Shown: positions 41,783-50,673, counted from the first letter of the stretch. The stretch is 60,295 bases of DNA from Microcaldota archaeon (GCA_021828155.1 JAKAST010000002.1:1-60295), one strand, 5' to 3'. The notes: generated by a model not told the origin, from the letters alone. A program made the numbers and translations.

Positions 41783-41816
41783 TTAAGCTCCATAAGGGCG
41801 TCGCACGCGAGAAAGG

Positions 41817-44138
41817 ATGGGAATGCCGTACACAACCGATAAGGACGAGAGCATCAGGCGCCTTGAGCGGCGCTTCTGCTCCGAGGCCGCGGCCAAGGGC
41901 CATTACGTTTCTGCGTTCCGCTGGGCAATGCGCGCGGGCGACACAGAGCTGGCGGAGCGCTACATAGGCATTGAATGCGACAAATTCTCCGATGCTGGAT
42001 TCCCGGATGCAGCCCGCAGGTTCAAGGGGCAGGCGATGGAGCTTGCATCGACCCGCGATGATATAGGCGTGCGTGATTTGTATAAGGTCGAGTTCAGCAT
42101 ACTGGACGAGCTGTTTAAGGGACTTACGGCCAAGGCTATGCTTCCCGGCGCCGCCATTGACATGGACGAGTTTTACGAGCCATCCATGTTGGGCGATGTG
42201 CATAGGATAAAGGACTCGCTCGATGCTTTGGCAGCCATGACGGCATTCGAGGAAGGACTCTTTACCAGAGTCTGGGAGGGCGGGGCTGAGGAGGCCAGCA
42301 TCGATGGCTACAAACTTACCATAGACAGACTCGTGACAAAGAAGCCGGGCTACGAGCCCGTATACAACAGCATATACGACACGCAGTTCGAGATAGAATA
42401 CGAGGAGCTCGAGCAGCATGAATTCGCACTTCAAGGCTATGTGTATCTGCGCTTCGTCGAGGGTAGCGCACTTCGCTGCATGACAGTTGTCGAGGCCGGC
42501 AGGCTGGTAAGGCTCATGGCTGATTCCGGTATTTTGGGCCTGGGCAGCGCAGATGGGCAGGCTTTGCTGGCAAAGCAGATAGGGATAGCCGCGGAGTACG
42601 CAGCCGCAGTCGACTTTCAGTCCATCGGCCAGCTGGCCGACAACGACGTTGTAACCGGGCTTGGGGTACATGAAGCTCATCCGGAGATGTCACATATGGA
42701 TGAGCTGAACGCGCTGAAGGCCGGCTATGCCGGAACAGCCTACACGAATGCGACCTCCGAAGCGCTTTACGATGTGATTCGCGGCATGAGCAGGCGTGTT
42801 AAGACGAATACTGCGCGCATCAACGCCTGCGTTTCAATGATATCAGATTTCGTATCAGTTACAAGGGATGGCACTGCGGCATTGGATTCGGGAGCCGTAC
42901 GTTCGTTCGTGCGCAGGCTCCGCACAATTAGCGAAACATACAGGTCAGGAGCTACGCAACTCACTCTTGATGGCGGGATCGTTAACCAAATATCAATGGA
43001 AACAGAACCCGACGCCTACACAAAAGCCGTCAGTGCAGCGTACGTCAGGTTCGCAACGGAAGCTATAATTACAATGCAGGGATTGGGCAGAAAGCGCTTC
43101 AAGTTGCCTTTGCTGCTGCACCCAGGCAGCGACAATACACTAGGCAAACTTAATCATGAGGAGCGGGGCTGGAACTTTTACATTTCCGGCGGTGTACTTG
43201 ACTGGGACCAGCCTGAGACACTGGTTTCTGATACCAGCAAGTCAGTAATCTATTTGCTAGACACGCAGACAAACTCAGGACGTGTCGCCAACGCGGCATC
43301 TATCGAGAAACTCGTAGCCTATGAACTGGGCCGCCATTTCGTTAGCCAGCTGGCCTCAAATGAATCCTGGGCAGAGCTTTACTTGCGCCTTGACGGTAGA
43401 CCTGCCACGATGCTGGTAGAGGGGCTGTCTGACATATTGGGATGTTACCTCACCCTTCGCGCTGCTCATGCCAAAAGCAAGTTCAGGGACGTTGCTCGCG
43501 TAGTCGCAGGCCTCGTAAGGGAGCGCTCAGAAGCCATGGCGGAGCGGGCCTCCAGGATACTGATGTCTGACATGCTTAACACTCTAAGCAATCCTGACGT
43601 TCCGGCCCAAAAGATACTCGAGATCTGCAAGACACTCGCAGATGAGGCCGAGAGATACACAAGCACATACCTGTATGGCACCCTGCGGCTCGCGACTGGG
43701 CTTTATGACTACTCCAGAACCCTCATATCGGCTTTTGTGGTTGATTCGTGCTGGCGTGAGGTATGGAATGGCCATGAAGATTCATACATCAATCCGCGTA
43801 TAAATGAATTCGAGGCCAGGATCAGGGCGCTTGATGCAGGCGCAGACGGGCAAGGCAATAACTACATAGAGCAATACAAAAGCTCGTACAAGCACGAGGC
43901 CGCAGACATAGAGCTCATCCGGGAACTCAAGGATAAGATAGCCGCTGACCTGAACAGCATAGGGTCTGGCATTGTGGAAGAGATGCGCAAATCAATCAAA
44001 AGCCTCGACGGCCACATACGTGCGCTGTACGCCAACGAGACAGATAGGGCACGCAGGCTCGAGGAATTGTTCAGCTTGTATTACAAGGCAAACTCCAACG
44101 AGCTCCCCGATTACCTTAGTGAGGCAAACAAAATCTGA
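41817..44138 (+). CDS. large hypothetical protein with a degenerate HExxH-like segment
   Basis: 773 residues, mostly helical, soluble. Around residue 505 the sequence EKLVAYELGRHFVSQLA looks like a zincin helix in which HELGH has become YELGR; about 32 residues later MLVEGLSDILGCYL resembles the third-ligand helix of such enzymes (EGxxD). If so, this is an inactive peptidase-like protein; the reading is inference. The N-terminal 80 residues (LERRFCSEAAAKGHYVSAFR) recall helical repeat proteins. ATG 41817 or 41823 is possible. It uses the extended box and is followed by a hairpin. Confidence 0.75.
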   Translation: MGMPYTTDKDESIRRLERRFCSEAAAKGHYVSAFRWAMRAGDTELAERYIGIECDKFSDAGFPDAARRFKGQAMELASTRDDIGVRDLYKVEFSILDELFKGLTAKAMLPGAAIDMDEFYEPSMLGDVHRIKDSLDALAAMTAFEEGLFTRVWEGGAEEASIDGYKLTIDRLVTKKPGYEPVYNSIYDTQFEIEYEELEQHEFALQGYVYLRFVEGSALRCMTVVEAGRLVRLMADSGILGLGSADGQALLAKQIGIAAEYAAAVDFQSIGQLADNDVVTGLGVHEAHPEMSHMDELNALKAGYAGTAYTNATSEALYDVIRGMSRRVKTNTARINACVSMISDFVSVTRDGTAALDSGAVRSFVRRLRTISETYRSGATQLTLDGGIVNQISMETEPDAYTKAVSAAYVRFATEAIITMQGLGRKRFKLPLLLHPGSDNTLGKLNHEERGWNFYISGGVLDWDQPETLVSDTSKSVIYLLDTQTNSGRVANAASIEKLVAYELGRHFVSQLASNESWAELYLRLDGRPATMLVEGLSDILGCYLTLRAAHAKSKFRDVARVVAGLVRERSEAMAERASRILMSDMLNTLSNPDVPAQKILEICKTLADEAERYTSTYLYGTLRLATGLYDYSRTLISAFVVDSCWREVWNGHEDSYINPRINEFEARIRALDAGADGQGNNYIEQYKSSYKHEAADIELIRELKDKIAADLNSIGSGIVEEMRKSIKSLDGHIRALYANETDRARRLEELFSLYYKANSNELPDYLSEANKI

Positions 44139-44191
44139 ATCAAGTGCCGACTTTGAGCTGAAATTTAGTGTTTGGTGCCTACGTTATTGGG

Positions 44192-44211
44192 CTTCATGCC
44201 AAAGCATGAAG
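44192..44211 (+). terminator. hairpin after the 773-residue gene
   Basis: CTTCATGC-CAAA-GCATGAAG is a perfect 8-bp stem about 50 bases after the stop codon. No T-run follows directly. Confidence 0.45.
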
Positions 44212-44284
44212 TGTTGCCCATGGATTTGAGGATTGTCTAACTCTGTCGGCGCGCTTAAAAACATGTATATCGAATACACGCCCT

Positions 44285-44524
44285 ATGCACAACTCGATTC
44301 AAAGCAAAGAGAAGGAGTTCAAGAACAGCGTGAGATTTTTCAGGGATATGCTCTATTATCCTTCGTACCGCAACATAAACCCTGGCGAAGAGCCTAAAGA
44401 GATATGCGACTCCCTGAGGAAGATGAGCAGCGCCGCAGAATTCATAGAGTCGCAAAAGCTGGATTGCACAAAGCTTGTGCGGAAGGTACTAGAAGAGGAC
44501 AGCACGAAGGCTGGCGACTGGTAG
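44285..44524 (+). CDS. small charged helical protein
   Basis: 79 residues. A CTTAAAAAC box about 30 bases upstream fits a leaderless start at ATG 44285. KEFKNSVRFFRDMLYYPSYR and SAAEFIESQKLDCTKLVRKV are likely helices; a single cysteine. No domain is recognised. It is followed by the small membrane protein at 44618, which has a separate TATA-like box, so they may be separate units. Confidence 0.65.
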   Translation: MHNSIQSKEKEFKNSVRFFRDMLYYPSYRNINPGEEPKEICDSLRKMSSAAEFIESQKLDCTKLVRKVLEEDSTKAGDW

Positions 44525-44617
44525 ATTTTGAAGGGCCAGGTCACCAACTTGTACCAATTATTGCATTGGCTGCAAAGGAAGGTTTAAAAATGCTCGCAGA
44601 GAGTAAAACGTGATTGC

Positions 44618-44794
44618 ATGGCAAGCAAAGCTTTAGGATACATAGGACTCCTGATGGGAGTTATAATTCTGGTACTAGATGCATACTGGACGTATGCGGC
44701 TAGCATAATACCGATGTTCCTGGCGATCGGGATTGTCATAATAATAGCAGACCTGGTTTGGATAGCAACTGACCTGAAGCTGATGAAAGGCTGA
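44618..44794 (+). CDS. small two-helix membrane protein
   Basis: 58 residues: MASKALGYIGLLMGVIILVL, a short YWTYAAS loop, then a second hydrophobic helix (IIPMFLAIGIVIIIADLVWI) and a Lys-containing tail. GTGAT lies 4-8 bases before the ATG and TTTAAAAA about 32 bases upstream, so expression signals are good. Its size and clear membrane pattern support a real gene even though it is short. Function unknown. Confidence 0.8.
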   Translation: MASKALGYIGLLMGVIILVLDAYWTYAASIIPMFLAIGIVIIIADLVWIATDLKLMKG

Positions 44795-44872
44795 GCCCAA
44801 AAGCGGAAAGGCGCAATTCACTGATGCAGATCCATTAGCTGTTATTTAAATCGATCCAGGCATGGTTATCTG

Positions 44873-46042
44873 ATGCGCATGCCAAAATGGCTCAGCAGGG
44901 ACGTCTTGCTCCTCTCGCTCTCAGCATTCTTCGCCGATGCTGGTTACCAGGCGCTGGTAGCTGGTTTGCCGCTGTTCCTTGTTTTGTACCTCAAAGCGCC
45001 GGTCTACTTCTTCGGTATAATAATGGCGTTCGCATACGGCGGAGGCTCGCTCTTCGCATATGTGGGCGGTAAAGCCTCGGAAAAATATGGCAAGAAGCGC
45101 ATAGCCCTGCTGGGCAACCTTCTCATACCCATACTCTCGCTTTCGGGGCTCGCAGCCAGCGCTGCTGAGGCCGGCGTGCTCTTTTCAGGCGGCTGGTACG
45201 CCAGAAACTTCAGAACCCCTGCGAGACGTGCAATGCTCGGCGACATAACCAAAAAGCAATACAAGGGCAGGGTCTATGGCTTCCTGAACGCACTTGACAT
45301 AGGCGGGGGCCTGATCGCTGTAACATACCTCTCATTGGCCATGCTGTACGGGATAAGGATCAGCACAGTGTTTATCTACACTGCAGCGCCTATACTGATT
45401 TCTTCGCTCTGCCTTGCGCTCGTGCACTACAAGGGCGTGAGCCGGATAACGCATGCGGCCAACACTGCAAAGAAGCGCATAGGCGCGGCTGTTGGCCGGG
45501 CTAAGACATACAGGGCCGTAATAATCGCTACCGGCATATACGGGCTTAGCTTCTACAGCGTCAGCTTCCCGGTGCTTACGATAGCCCAGCGCTCGGGAAG
45601 TGTCGCTGGAGTTGCATCGTACGCAATATTTCTTGTGAGCTCTGCGGTTTTCGGTTATATTGTCGGTGCAAGAATAAGGAGAGTGGTGCGGGGCCTTACA
45701 TTCCTGGGCTACGCCCTTGCTGGTGTAGGCTCTATAGTAATAGGAATTGCATACGCGTATTCCTTAGGCATGATAGCGTCATATGCGGGCATGTTGCTAA
45801 TAGGCATGGCCGCTGGCGCAATAGAGACCTTCGAGCCCACCATAATATCAGACGTGAGGCAGAGAGCGCGCTCTGGCTCAGGCATGGGCGCGCTTACATC
45901 GTCAAGGAGCATCGGCCTGTTCTTCGCCAACCTGGTTGTTGGATTCCTGTATGCGATAGGGCCGCTCTATTCCTATTCCATAATGGGAGCCTTTGCCTTT
46001 GTTGCTGCGGCTGTGCTGTTTCTCTTCGGAAGGGAGCCATAA
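44873..46042 (+). CDS. major facilitator superfamily transporter
   Basis: 389 residues with about 11-12 hydrophobic helices. Loop 2-3 contains GGKASEKYGKKRIAL, a variant of the MFS signature, and DITKKQYKGRVYGFLNALDI lies in the 4-5 loop region. ATTTAAATCG about 25 bases before the ATG is a good TATA box. Not closely similar to the MFS at 37052. It converges on the GT2 gene with a 5-base gap. The substrate is unknown. Confidence 0.9.
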   Translation: MRMPKWLSRDVLLLSLSAFFADAGYQALVAGLPLFLVLYLKAPVYFFGIIMAFAYGGGSLFAYVGGKASEKYGKKRIALLGNLLIPILSLSGLAASAAEAGVLFSGGWYARNFRTPARRAMLGDITKKQYKGRVYGFLNALDIGGGLIAVTYLSLAMLYGIRISTVFIYTAAPILISSLCLALVHYKGVSRITHAANTAKKRIGAAVGRAKTYRAVIIATGIYGLSFYSVSFPVLTIAQRSGSVAGVASYAIFLVSSAVFGYIVGARIRRVVRGLTFLGYALAGVGSIVIGIAYAYSLGMIASYAGMLLIGMAAGAIETFEPTIISDVRQRARSGSGMGALTSSRSIGLFFANLVVGFLYAIGPLYSYSIMGAFAFVAAAVLFLFGREP

Positions 46043-46047
46043 GGATA

Positions 46048-47127
46048 CTACACGAGCTTGTATCTGGAGCCACGCCATACTATGTGCGTCATTCTCTTCG
46101 CCGCGATAAGGTTAGCAATGTAGATAAAGCTCGTCATTAGGTATACTGCAAGCAGAGCCGGGTCATTGCTGTGCGAGCGTCTGTATGTCTTTATTGCGCC
46201 GAGCAGGAACGGCAGCAGCAACAGTGCAAAGGGCCACGAGACAAGCAGTGCGAGCGCTATTCCGGAAACGAGCAGCACTGCATTAGCAGCATAGAACACA
46301 GTGCCGTATGCAAATACCTTTTTGTTGCCAAGGATGCTCAGCGCTGTCTGCCTTGTTGACCATTCAACGAAGTGCGCAAAGTCATCATTTGATGGCACCC
46401 GCACCACGCGCTCCGAGACATAATGTATCGAAAGCCCCTTCCTCTTCGCAATGCGGGTTACAGGTATGTCGTCCGATACCGACTTGCTGAACTCGCTGAA
46501 TGAGCGCCCGCGCAGCAGCTCTTTCCTGAACGCCATAGAGCCGCCCCACGCGAACCGTGTGAGCTTGGATTCCATCATGCCGTTGCCAACGAACCCCCAG
46601 ACCATTTTGACCTTCGACCAGAAGCCGCCCATAGGCAGGAAGTAGGGGAAGGCAGTCGAGACGCCGACCGTCTTGTCTGAGAGCGGCGCCACCAGTCTGG
46701 CCAGCCAGTCGAACCTGAATGTTGCGTCGGAATCAGCAACAACATAAACGTCATAGCCGTCGAGTTTCTTGATCGCAGTGGCGAGCGCCCTGACCTTTCC
46801 GCTGGCGTGCTTCCATGCACGGGCTGACGTTATGCACTTCATGCCTAGGCTTCGGATCACCTGCAATGCTGGATCCGAGATGTCATCGAGTATCGCTACA
46901 ACGTCGTAGTTGCCATACGATTGGCGCATCAGCGAGGCAAGGTTCTTTCGCAGAGAGATGTCCAAGCCTTTGCACGGTACCATCACCAAGGCTTTTGGGG
47001 TGTAATTACTGCGCGCTTGCTGTCGCTCCGGGGTATTAGGGCGCGCCATGCCTGCTACCGCGATGGCCATAAGGCCAAGCCATATCAGCGCAATGAAAGC
47101 CACATAGGCGTCGATAATCGCGTCCAT
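46048..47127 (-). CDS. membrane glycosyltransferase family 2/21
   Basis: 359 residues. One helix at the N-terminus (residues 5-27), then a GT-A domain: ALVMVPCKGLDISLRKNLAS, VVAILDDISDPALQ (first Asp), YVVADSDATFRFDWLARLV (DxD-like DSDA), SVSDDIPVTRIAKRKGL (acceptor Asp), and WSTRQTALSIL, a variant of the Q/RxxRW region. Three C-terminal helices follow. The order matches ceramide-glucosyltransferase-like GT21 enzymes, which add sugar to a lipid at the membrane. Acceptor unknown. Confidence 0.9.
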   Translation of the reverse strand: MDAIIDAYVAFIALIWLGLMAIAVAGMARPNTPERQQARSNYTPKALVMVPCKGLDISLRKNLASLMRQSYGNYDVVAILDDISDPALQVIRSLGMKCITSARAWKHASGKVRALATAIKKLDGYDVYVVADSDATFRFDWLARLVAPLSDKTVGVSTAFPYFLPMGGFWSKVKMVWGFVGNGMMESKLTRFAWGGSMAFRKELLRGRSFSEFSKSVSDDIPVTRIAKRKGLSIHYVSERVVRVPSNDDFAHFVEWSTRQTALSILGNKKVFAYGTVFYAANAVLLVSGIALALLVSWPFALLLLPFLLGAIKTYRRSHSNDPALLAVYLMTSFIYIANLIAAKRMTHIVWRGSRYKLV

Positions 47128-47166
47128 CTGGCTCTTATGCTACACGAAACGTTAAAAGGGATCCAG

Positions 47167-47196
47167 CTACTTTATGGCATTTCTCGCCATGAAGGC
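47167..47196. repeat. detached copy of the PepN gene 3' end
   Basis: 30 bases match 47917-47946 with one mismatch; on the minus strand both encode AFMxRNAIK and a stop. Weaker similarity continues for about 20 bases. The toxin-antitoxin pair lies between the copies. Confidence 0.75.
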
Positions 47197-47238
47197 ATGC
47201 CGGTCGAAGGCTCTCAGGGGCACCACCCATCTAATATG

Positions 47239-47266
47239 TGATATCATTATATATCTATTGATATCA
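47239..47266 (+). promoter_or_regulatory. paired TGATATCA operators around the TATA box of the toxin-antitoxin operon
   Basis: TGATATCA at 47239-47246 and again at 47259-47266, 20 bases apart (two helical turns), with TTATATATCT between them. The arrangement suits cooperative binding by a dimeric RHH repressor, which would cover the TATA box and autoregulate the operon. Confidence 0.7.
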
Positions 47267-47282
47267 TAATATTTGCGATTGT

Positions 47283-47636
47283 ATGCGTAAGCTGACGTAC
47301 GACGATGTAGTACTCATAAACAGGCGCATCGGAGAGGACGGAACCGTGCAGAACAGCAACCTTGAGTTCGTGATGGACATGGCCGAGGACATCGATGGCG
47401 TTGTGGAGTATGCAACAACCCTGCTCTACGAAATACCACGGGCGCATTCGTTCACGAACGGAAACAAGAGAACTGCGTTTTATGCGTTTGCGACATTCCT
47501 GAAGCTCAACGGGTACGTTCTGAGAAAGGAGCCCAGATTCAATGACAAAATGGCGCGGGTTATCAATGACATTGCAACAGGGAAGGCAAGGAGGCTGAAG
47601 GTTGAGAGGATGATAAGGCATATGGTGAAAAGGTGA
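47283..47636 (+). CDS. Doc-like Fic-fold toxin
   Basis: 117 residues, Doc size. LTYDDVVLINRRIGEDG opens as in death-on-curing proteins, and PRAHSFTNGNKRTAFYAFAT carries the Fic/Doc signature H-x-F-x-x-(G/A)-N-K-R-T. The acidic residue usual before GN is Asn here (TNGNKR), which may lower activity or change specificity. Doc enzymes phosphorylate EF-Tu-type factors and stop translation. The operon has the toxin gene first and the antitoxin 6 bases later, the reverse of classic phd-doc. Confidence 0.88.
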   Translation: MRKLTYDDVVLINRRIGEDGTVQNSNLEFVMDMAEDIDGVVEYATTLLYEIPRAHSFTNGNKRTAFYAFATFLKLNGYVLRKEPRFNDKMARVINDIATGKARRLKVERMIRHMVKR

Positions 47637-47642
47637 TTTTGA

Positions 47643-47876
47643 ATGGAAGGTGATTTCATAAGGGTGCTGGATGGGCTCCGCAGCGAATACGCGGATCTCG
47701 AGGCGGCGCTAAGGGAGGAGACGGAGGCGCACAAGCTACAGTCACAGGCGACAAGACCGCTGTTCCTTAGGGTGCCCGCGCCGCTCCTTGCGGAGATTGA
47801 GGAGAGGGCTGCGATGGAGCAGAGGAACAGGCAGAATTACATAATAAAGGTGCTCACGGAAGCGCTTGGCCGGTAA
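47643..47876 (+). CDS. ribbon-helix-helix antitoxin
   Basis: 77 residues. The N-terminal half is acidic and helical (LRSEYADLEAALREETEAHK), suited to binding the toxin; the C-terminal half LFLRVPAPLLAEIEERAAME plus RNRQNYIIKVLTEAL fits RHH strand, helix A and helix B. This order (toxin-binding part first, RHH last) is unusual. It lies 6 bases after the Doc-like gene. It should neutralise the toxin and bind the TGATATCA operators. Confidence 0.78.
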   Translation: MEGDFIRVLDGLRSEYADLEAALREETEAHKLQSQATRPLFLRVPAPLLAEIEERAAMEQRNRQNYIIKVLTEALGR

Positions 47877-47916
47877 CTGCCTTTGCCCTGCTCTTGCTGG
47901 CCGTGTCTCCGCAATA

Positions 47917-47946
47917 CTACTTTATGGCATTTCTCTCCATGAAGGC
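47917..47946. repeat. intact PepN gene 3' end, partner of the detached copy
   Basis: The last 30 bases of the aminopeptidase gene, matching 47167-47196 with one mismatch. Confidence 0.75.
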
Positions 47947-50448
47947 GATGTTCGCCTCGATGCGCTCCAGCGTCTCCCTGTATGATTTCTTTACGTCGCC
48001 GCGCATGTTGCCCTTTTTCGCGAAGAAGGCCTTGATTGCGGCAAGCTCGCCGCTAGATGACACCATGGACATGTATTCTACATACCTGTCCAGCATGTGG
48101 GCGCCCGGTGTGTACATTTTCTGCAGCCTTTTCCAGTTCCTCATTATCCACGAGGTGAGCAAAGAGATGTGCATTGGATTGGATGAAAGAACCGCGGGTA
48201 TCTGTATTGAATCCTGGAGCCTAACATCTTCCGACATCGTGAACTCAAGGGCCCTGCGCGCCATCGCCTCGCCCCTGAACATCGCGAGCGATGAGAGCAG
48301 CCTCATCTTCTCGTCAGGCATCGTTGCGCTCTTGTACAGCCTGGCGAGCTCCTCGAAGGCGTCGGTGTCGCCGTTCCATGCTACTGTGTAGTATACCGCG
48401 CTCCTTAGATTAGGGTCTATCTGTTTGCTCCCTGATACCTGCGCGGAGAACGCGCTCCTTGCCCATGCGATGGCTTTGACGTCGCCGAGCATCCCCAGTG
48501 CATGTATCGCGGCGCTCCTGAGCATGGTGTCAGTGTTGGACTCGCCAGCCTTAGTCTTCCAGCCCAGGCGCTTGAGCATTCCTGCAAAGTACCGCAGCTG
48601 CACGGGTTTTATGCCTTTGAAAGACGCGGTTTTATACAGCAGCGTTGTGAGCCAGCCGAGGTGCGCAGCCACGTTCTCATTCAGCGGGTACTTCACATCG
48701 ATGCAGTACTTGCTTACGAAGTCCATATACTCATTTAGCGTGGAGACGCTGCTGCGCATCAGCGCAAAGAGGTCGTTCTCCACGCCCCATGCATCAATCG
48801 GCATGAGCTTGCCAGTACGTATCATGGAGCCTATGCTCTCCAGCACGTCGCTGGGGTATTCGGTCCTGTATAGGTAATGCTGACCGTAGTTCAGCTTCAC
48901 CCACTCTGCGGCAGAGCTTAGGACGGCACGCCTCCCTGACATGAAGGTTTGCTTGGGTGCGGCGCTGCCTGCCAGGTAATAGATAGGTATGGGCCATGCC
49001 TGCTTGGAGCCCGTTGCCGTGCCGGCTATCGTGAACCTGTGCTGCTCCACCTCAAACGCCCTGCCATTGCGCCTAACGTTCAGCAGCGGGTAGCCTGGCT
49101 GGTCTATCCAATAGCTGGTGAACTTTGGTATGTCCGGCAGGCCCTTGCCTGAAGAGGCCCCGCCTATTGCATCCCAGAGGTCGTACTTTGTAGCGTTGCC
49201 GTAGCTATGGGCCTTTAGATAGTCGTGCAGGCCTCTCCTGAAGGCGTCTGCGCCCGCGTACTCCTCAACCATGTGGAGCACCGTGCCGCCCTTCTCGTAG
49301 CTTATCTCGTCGAATATGCCGTTTATCTCCTCTGGCGTATTGACGTGCACGCTTATGGGGTGGGTGCTCTTGAGCTGATCGGCTGCGAACGCCACTGCAA
49401 CCACATCGTTTATGTACTGCTCGCCCATGTTCCATTTCGGGTACACCGCCTGCATTGCCTTGTAGCTCATGAACGTGGCGAAGCTCTCGTTGAGCCAGAG
49501 GTCGTTCCACCACCTCATTGTTACCAGGTCACCGAACCACTGGTGCGCAAGCTCGTGCGCTACGGTCTCGGCTATGCGCTGCTTGGTCTGTATGGGCGTG
49601 GCCTTCTCATCGCCGAGAAGCGCAGTCTCTCTGAAGGTTATAGCGCCCCAGTTCTCCATCGCGCCCGCGCTGAAGTCTGGTATGGCTATGAGGTCCACCT
49701 TGGGCAGCGGGTACTTTATCCCGAAATAGCGCGCGTAGAAGGCTATGAATTTCTTGGCGTACACCAGGGCCATGCCGCACAGGGCCCTCTTGCCTGGCAC
49801 TGAGAGCACGCTTATGCCCAGCCTGCCGAGCTTTGTGCTCACCCTGTCGAACCTGCCGACGCCAAGGTAAACTAAGTATGTAGACATAGCGGGCGTAGTC
49901 ATGAACGTAGTGGCGGTGCGGCCGTTGTGCGTGGCTCTCGACCTTACGGGCATGTTGGAGAGTGCCTCATAGACGCTATCGGCTATTATCGTTATGTCGA
50001 ACCTTGCCTTGAAGCCCGGCTCGTCGAAGCAGGGAAATGCTGCCCTTGCGTCTGCCGGCTCAAACTGCGTGCTGAGCATGTACGCTTGCTCCTTGCCGGT
50101 GTTGTAGAAGCTCCTGTAGAAGCCGTACATGCCGTCGTTGTTCCTGCCCGAGAATTCTATATCTATTACAGCCCTGCCGCTCACGCTTTCTGAAACACCG
50201 AGAGTAAGCGTTTCGTCCTTCGCTGAAAGCTTCAGCGACGCGCTCTGCGCCTTGCCGGCGCATCTAACTATAGCGTTCTTTATGCTCAGCTCCCTGGCAT
50301 TTAGCACTATTCTTTTTGTCGATTTCTTTACGGCTACAGTTATGGAAGCCTTGCCCCTGTATACGAAATGCCTCATGTCCGTGTCGAACTCAAGCTTATA
50401 GCTCTCGGGTATTACAGCATCGCCTATAGTTTTGTGTCTCTCATCCAT
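47917..50448 (-). CDS. M1-family aminopeptidase (PepN / tricorn-interacting-factor type)
   Basis: 843 residues, normal for the archaeal family. GAMENWGAI (about residue 260) binds the peptide N-terminus, and VAHELAHQWFGDL (about 295) with NESFATF about 18 residues later forms the HExxH-(18)-E zinc site. The long helical C-terminal domain is complete. It removes N-terminal residues from peptides in the cytoplasm, downstream of the proteasome or tricorn. The gene is well conserved; a fragment of its 3' end is duplicated at 47167 beyond the toxin-antitoxin genes. Confidence 0.96.
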   Translation of the reverse strand: MDERHKTIGDAVIPESYKLEFDTDMRHFVYRGKASITVAVKKSTKRIVLNARELSIKNAIVRCAGKAQSASLKLSAKDETLTLGVSESVSGRAVIDIEFSGRNNDGMYGFYRSFYNTGKEQAYMLSTQFEPADARAAFPCFDEPGFKARFDITIIADSVYEALSNMPVRSRATHNGRTATTFMTTPAMSTYLVYLGVGRFDRVSTKLGRLGISVLSVPGKRALCGMALVYAKKFIAFYARYFGIKYPLPKVDLIAIPDFSAGAMENWGAITFRETALLGDEKATPIQTKQRIAETVAHELAHQWFGDLVTMRWWNDLWLNESFATFMSYKAMQAVYPKWNMGEQYINDVVAVAFAADQLKSTHPISVHVNTPEEINGIFDEISYEKGGTVLHMVEEYAGADAFRRGLHDYLKAHSYGNATKYDLWDAIGGASSGKGLPDIPKFTSYWIDQPGYPLLNVRRNGRAFEVEQHRFTIAGTATGSKQAWPIPIYYLAGSAAPKQTFMSGRRAVLSSAAEWVKLNYGQHYLYRTEYPSDVLESIGSMIRTGKLMPIDAWGVENDLFALMRSSVSTLNEYMDFVSKYCIDVKYPLNENVAAHLGWLTTLLYKTASFKGIKPVQLRYFAGMLKRLGWKTKAGESNTDTMLRSAAIHALGMLGDVKAIAWARSAFSAQVSGSKQIDPNLRSAVYYTVAWNGDTDAFEELARLYKSATMPDEKMRLLSSLAMFRGEAMARRALEFTMSEDVRLQDSIQIPAVLSSNPMHISLLTSWIMRNWKRLQKMYTPGAHMLDRYVEYMSMVSSSGELAAIKAFFAKKGNMRGDVKKSYRETLERIEANIAFMERNAIK

Positions 50449-50662
50449 AGAATCTGTACCGCCTTCTCAACAAAGAAATAAATGCGTTCCCAATTCTGCG
50501 CGGTGTGGATTGAAGTGCCCTGCAACGACTAAATCTCTGGCGCAACATTGCTGCGAGGGTTGGCCTTCCGTCGGGGCTCTGCACAAGCTATATTAAGCTG
50601 AAAAGAAAATTTTCGGTAATGGAAGTAACATCTAATCCAGTTCTACATTGAAAATCCTGTGC

Positions 50663-50673
50663 AGGTTTTTAAA
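50663..50673 (+). promoter_or_regulatory. TATA box of the ribonucleotide reductase gene
   Basis: GCAGGTTTTTAAAG, about 47-60 bases before the ATG at 50720, shares CAGGTTTTTAAAG with the promoter at 10951. Confidence 0.6.

Noticed and set aside
41748-42680. 310-codon minus-strand ORF
   Set aside because: Antisense to the 773-residue gene; Cys/His-rich composition is typical of shadow frames in this GC range and the promoter box faces the other strand.
49225-49803. 192-codon plus-strand ORF
   Set aside because: Antisense shadow of the M1 aminopeptidase across its zinc site.
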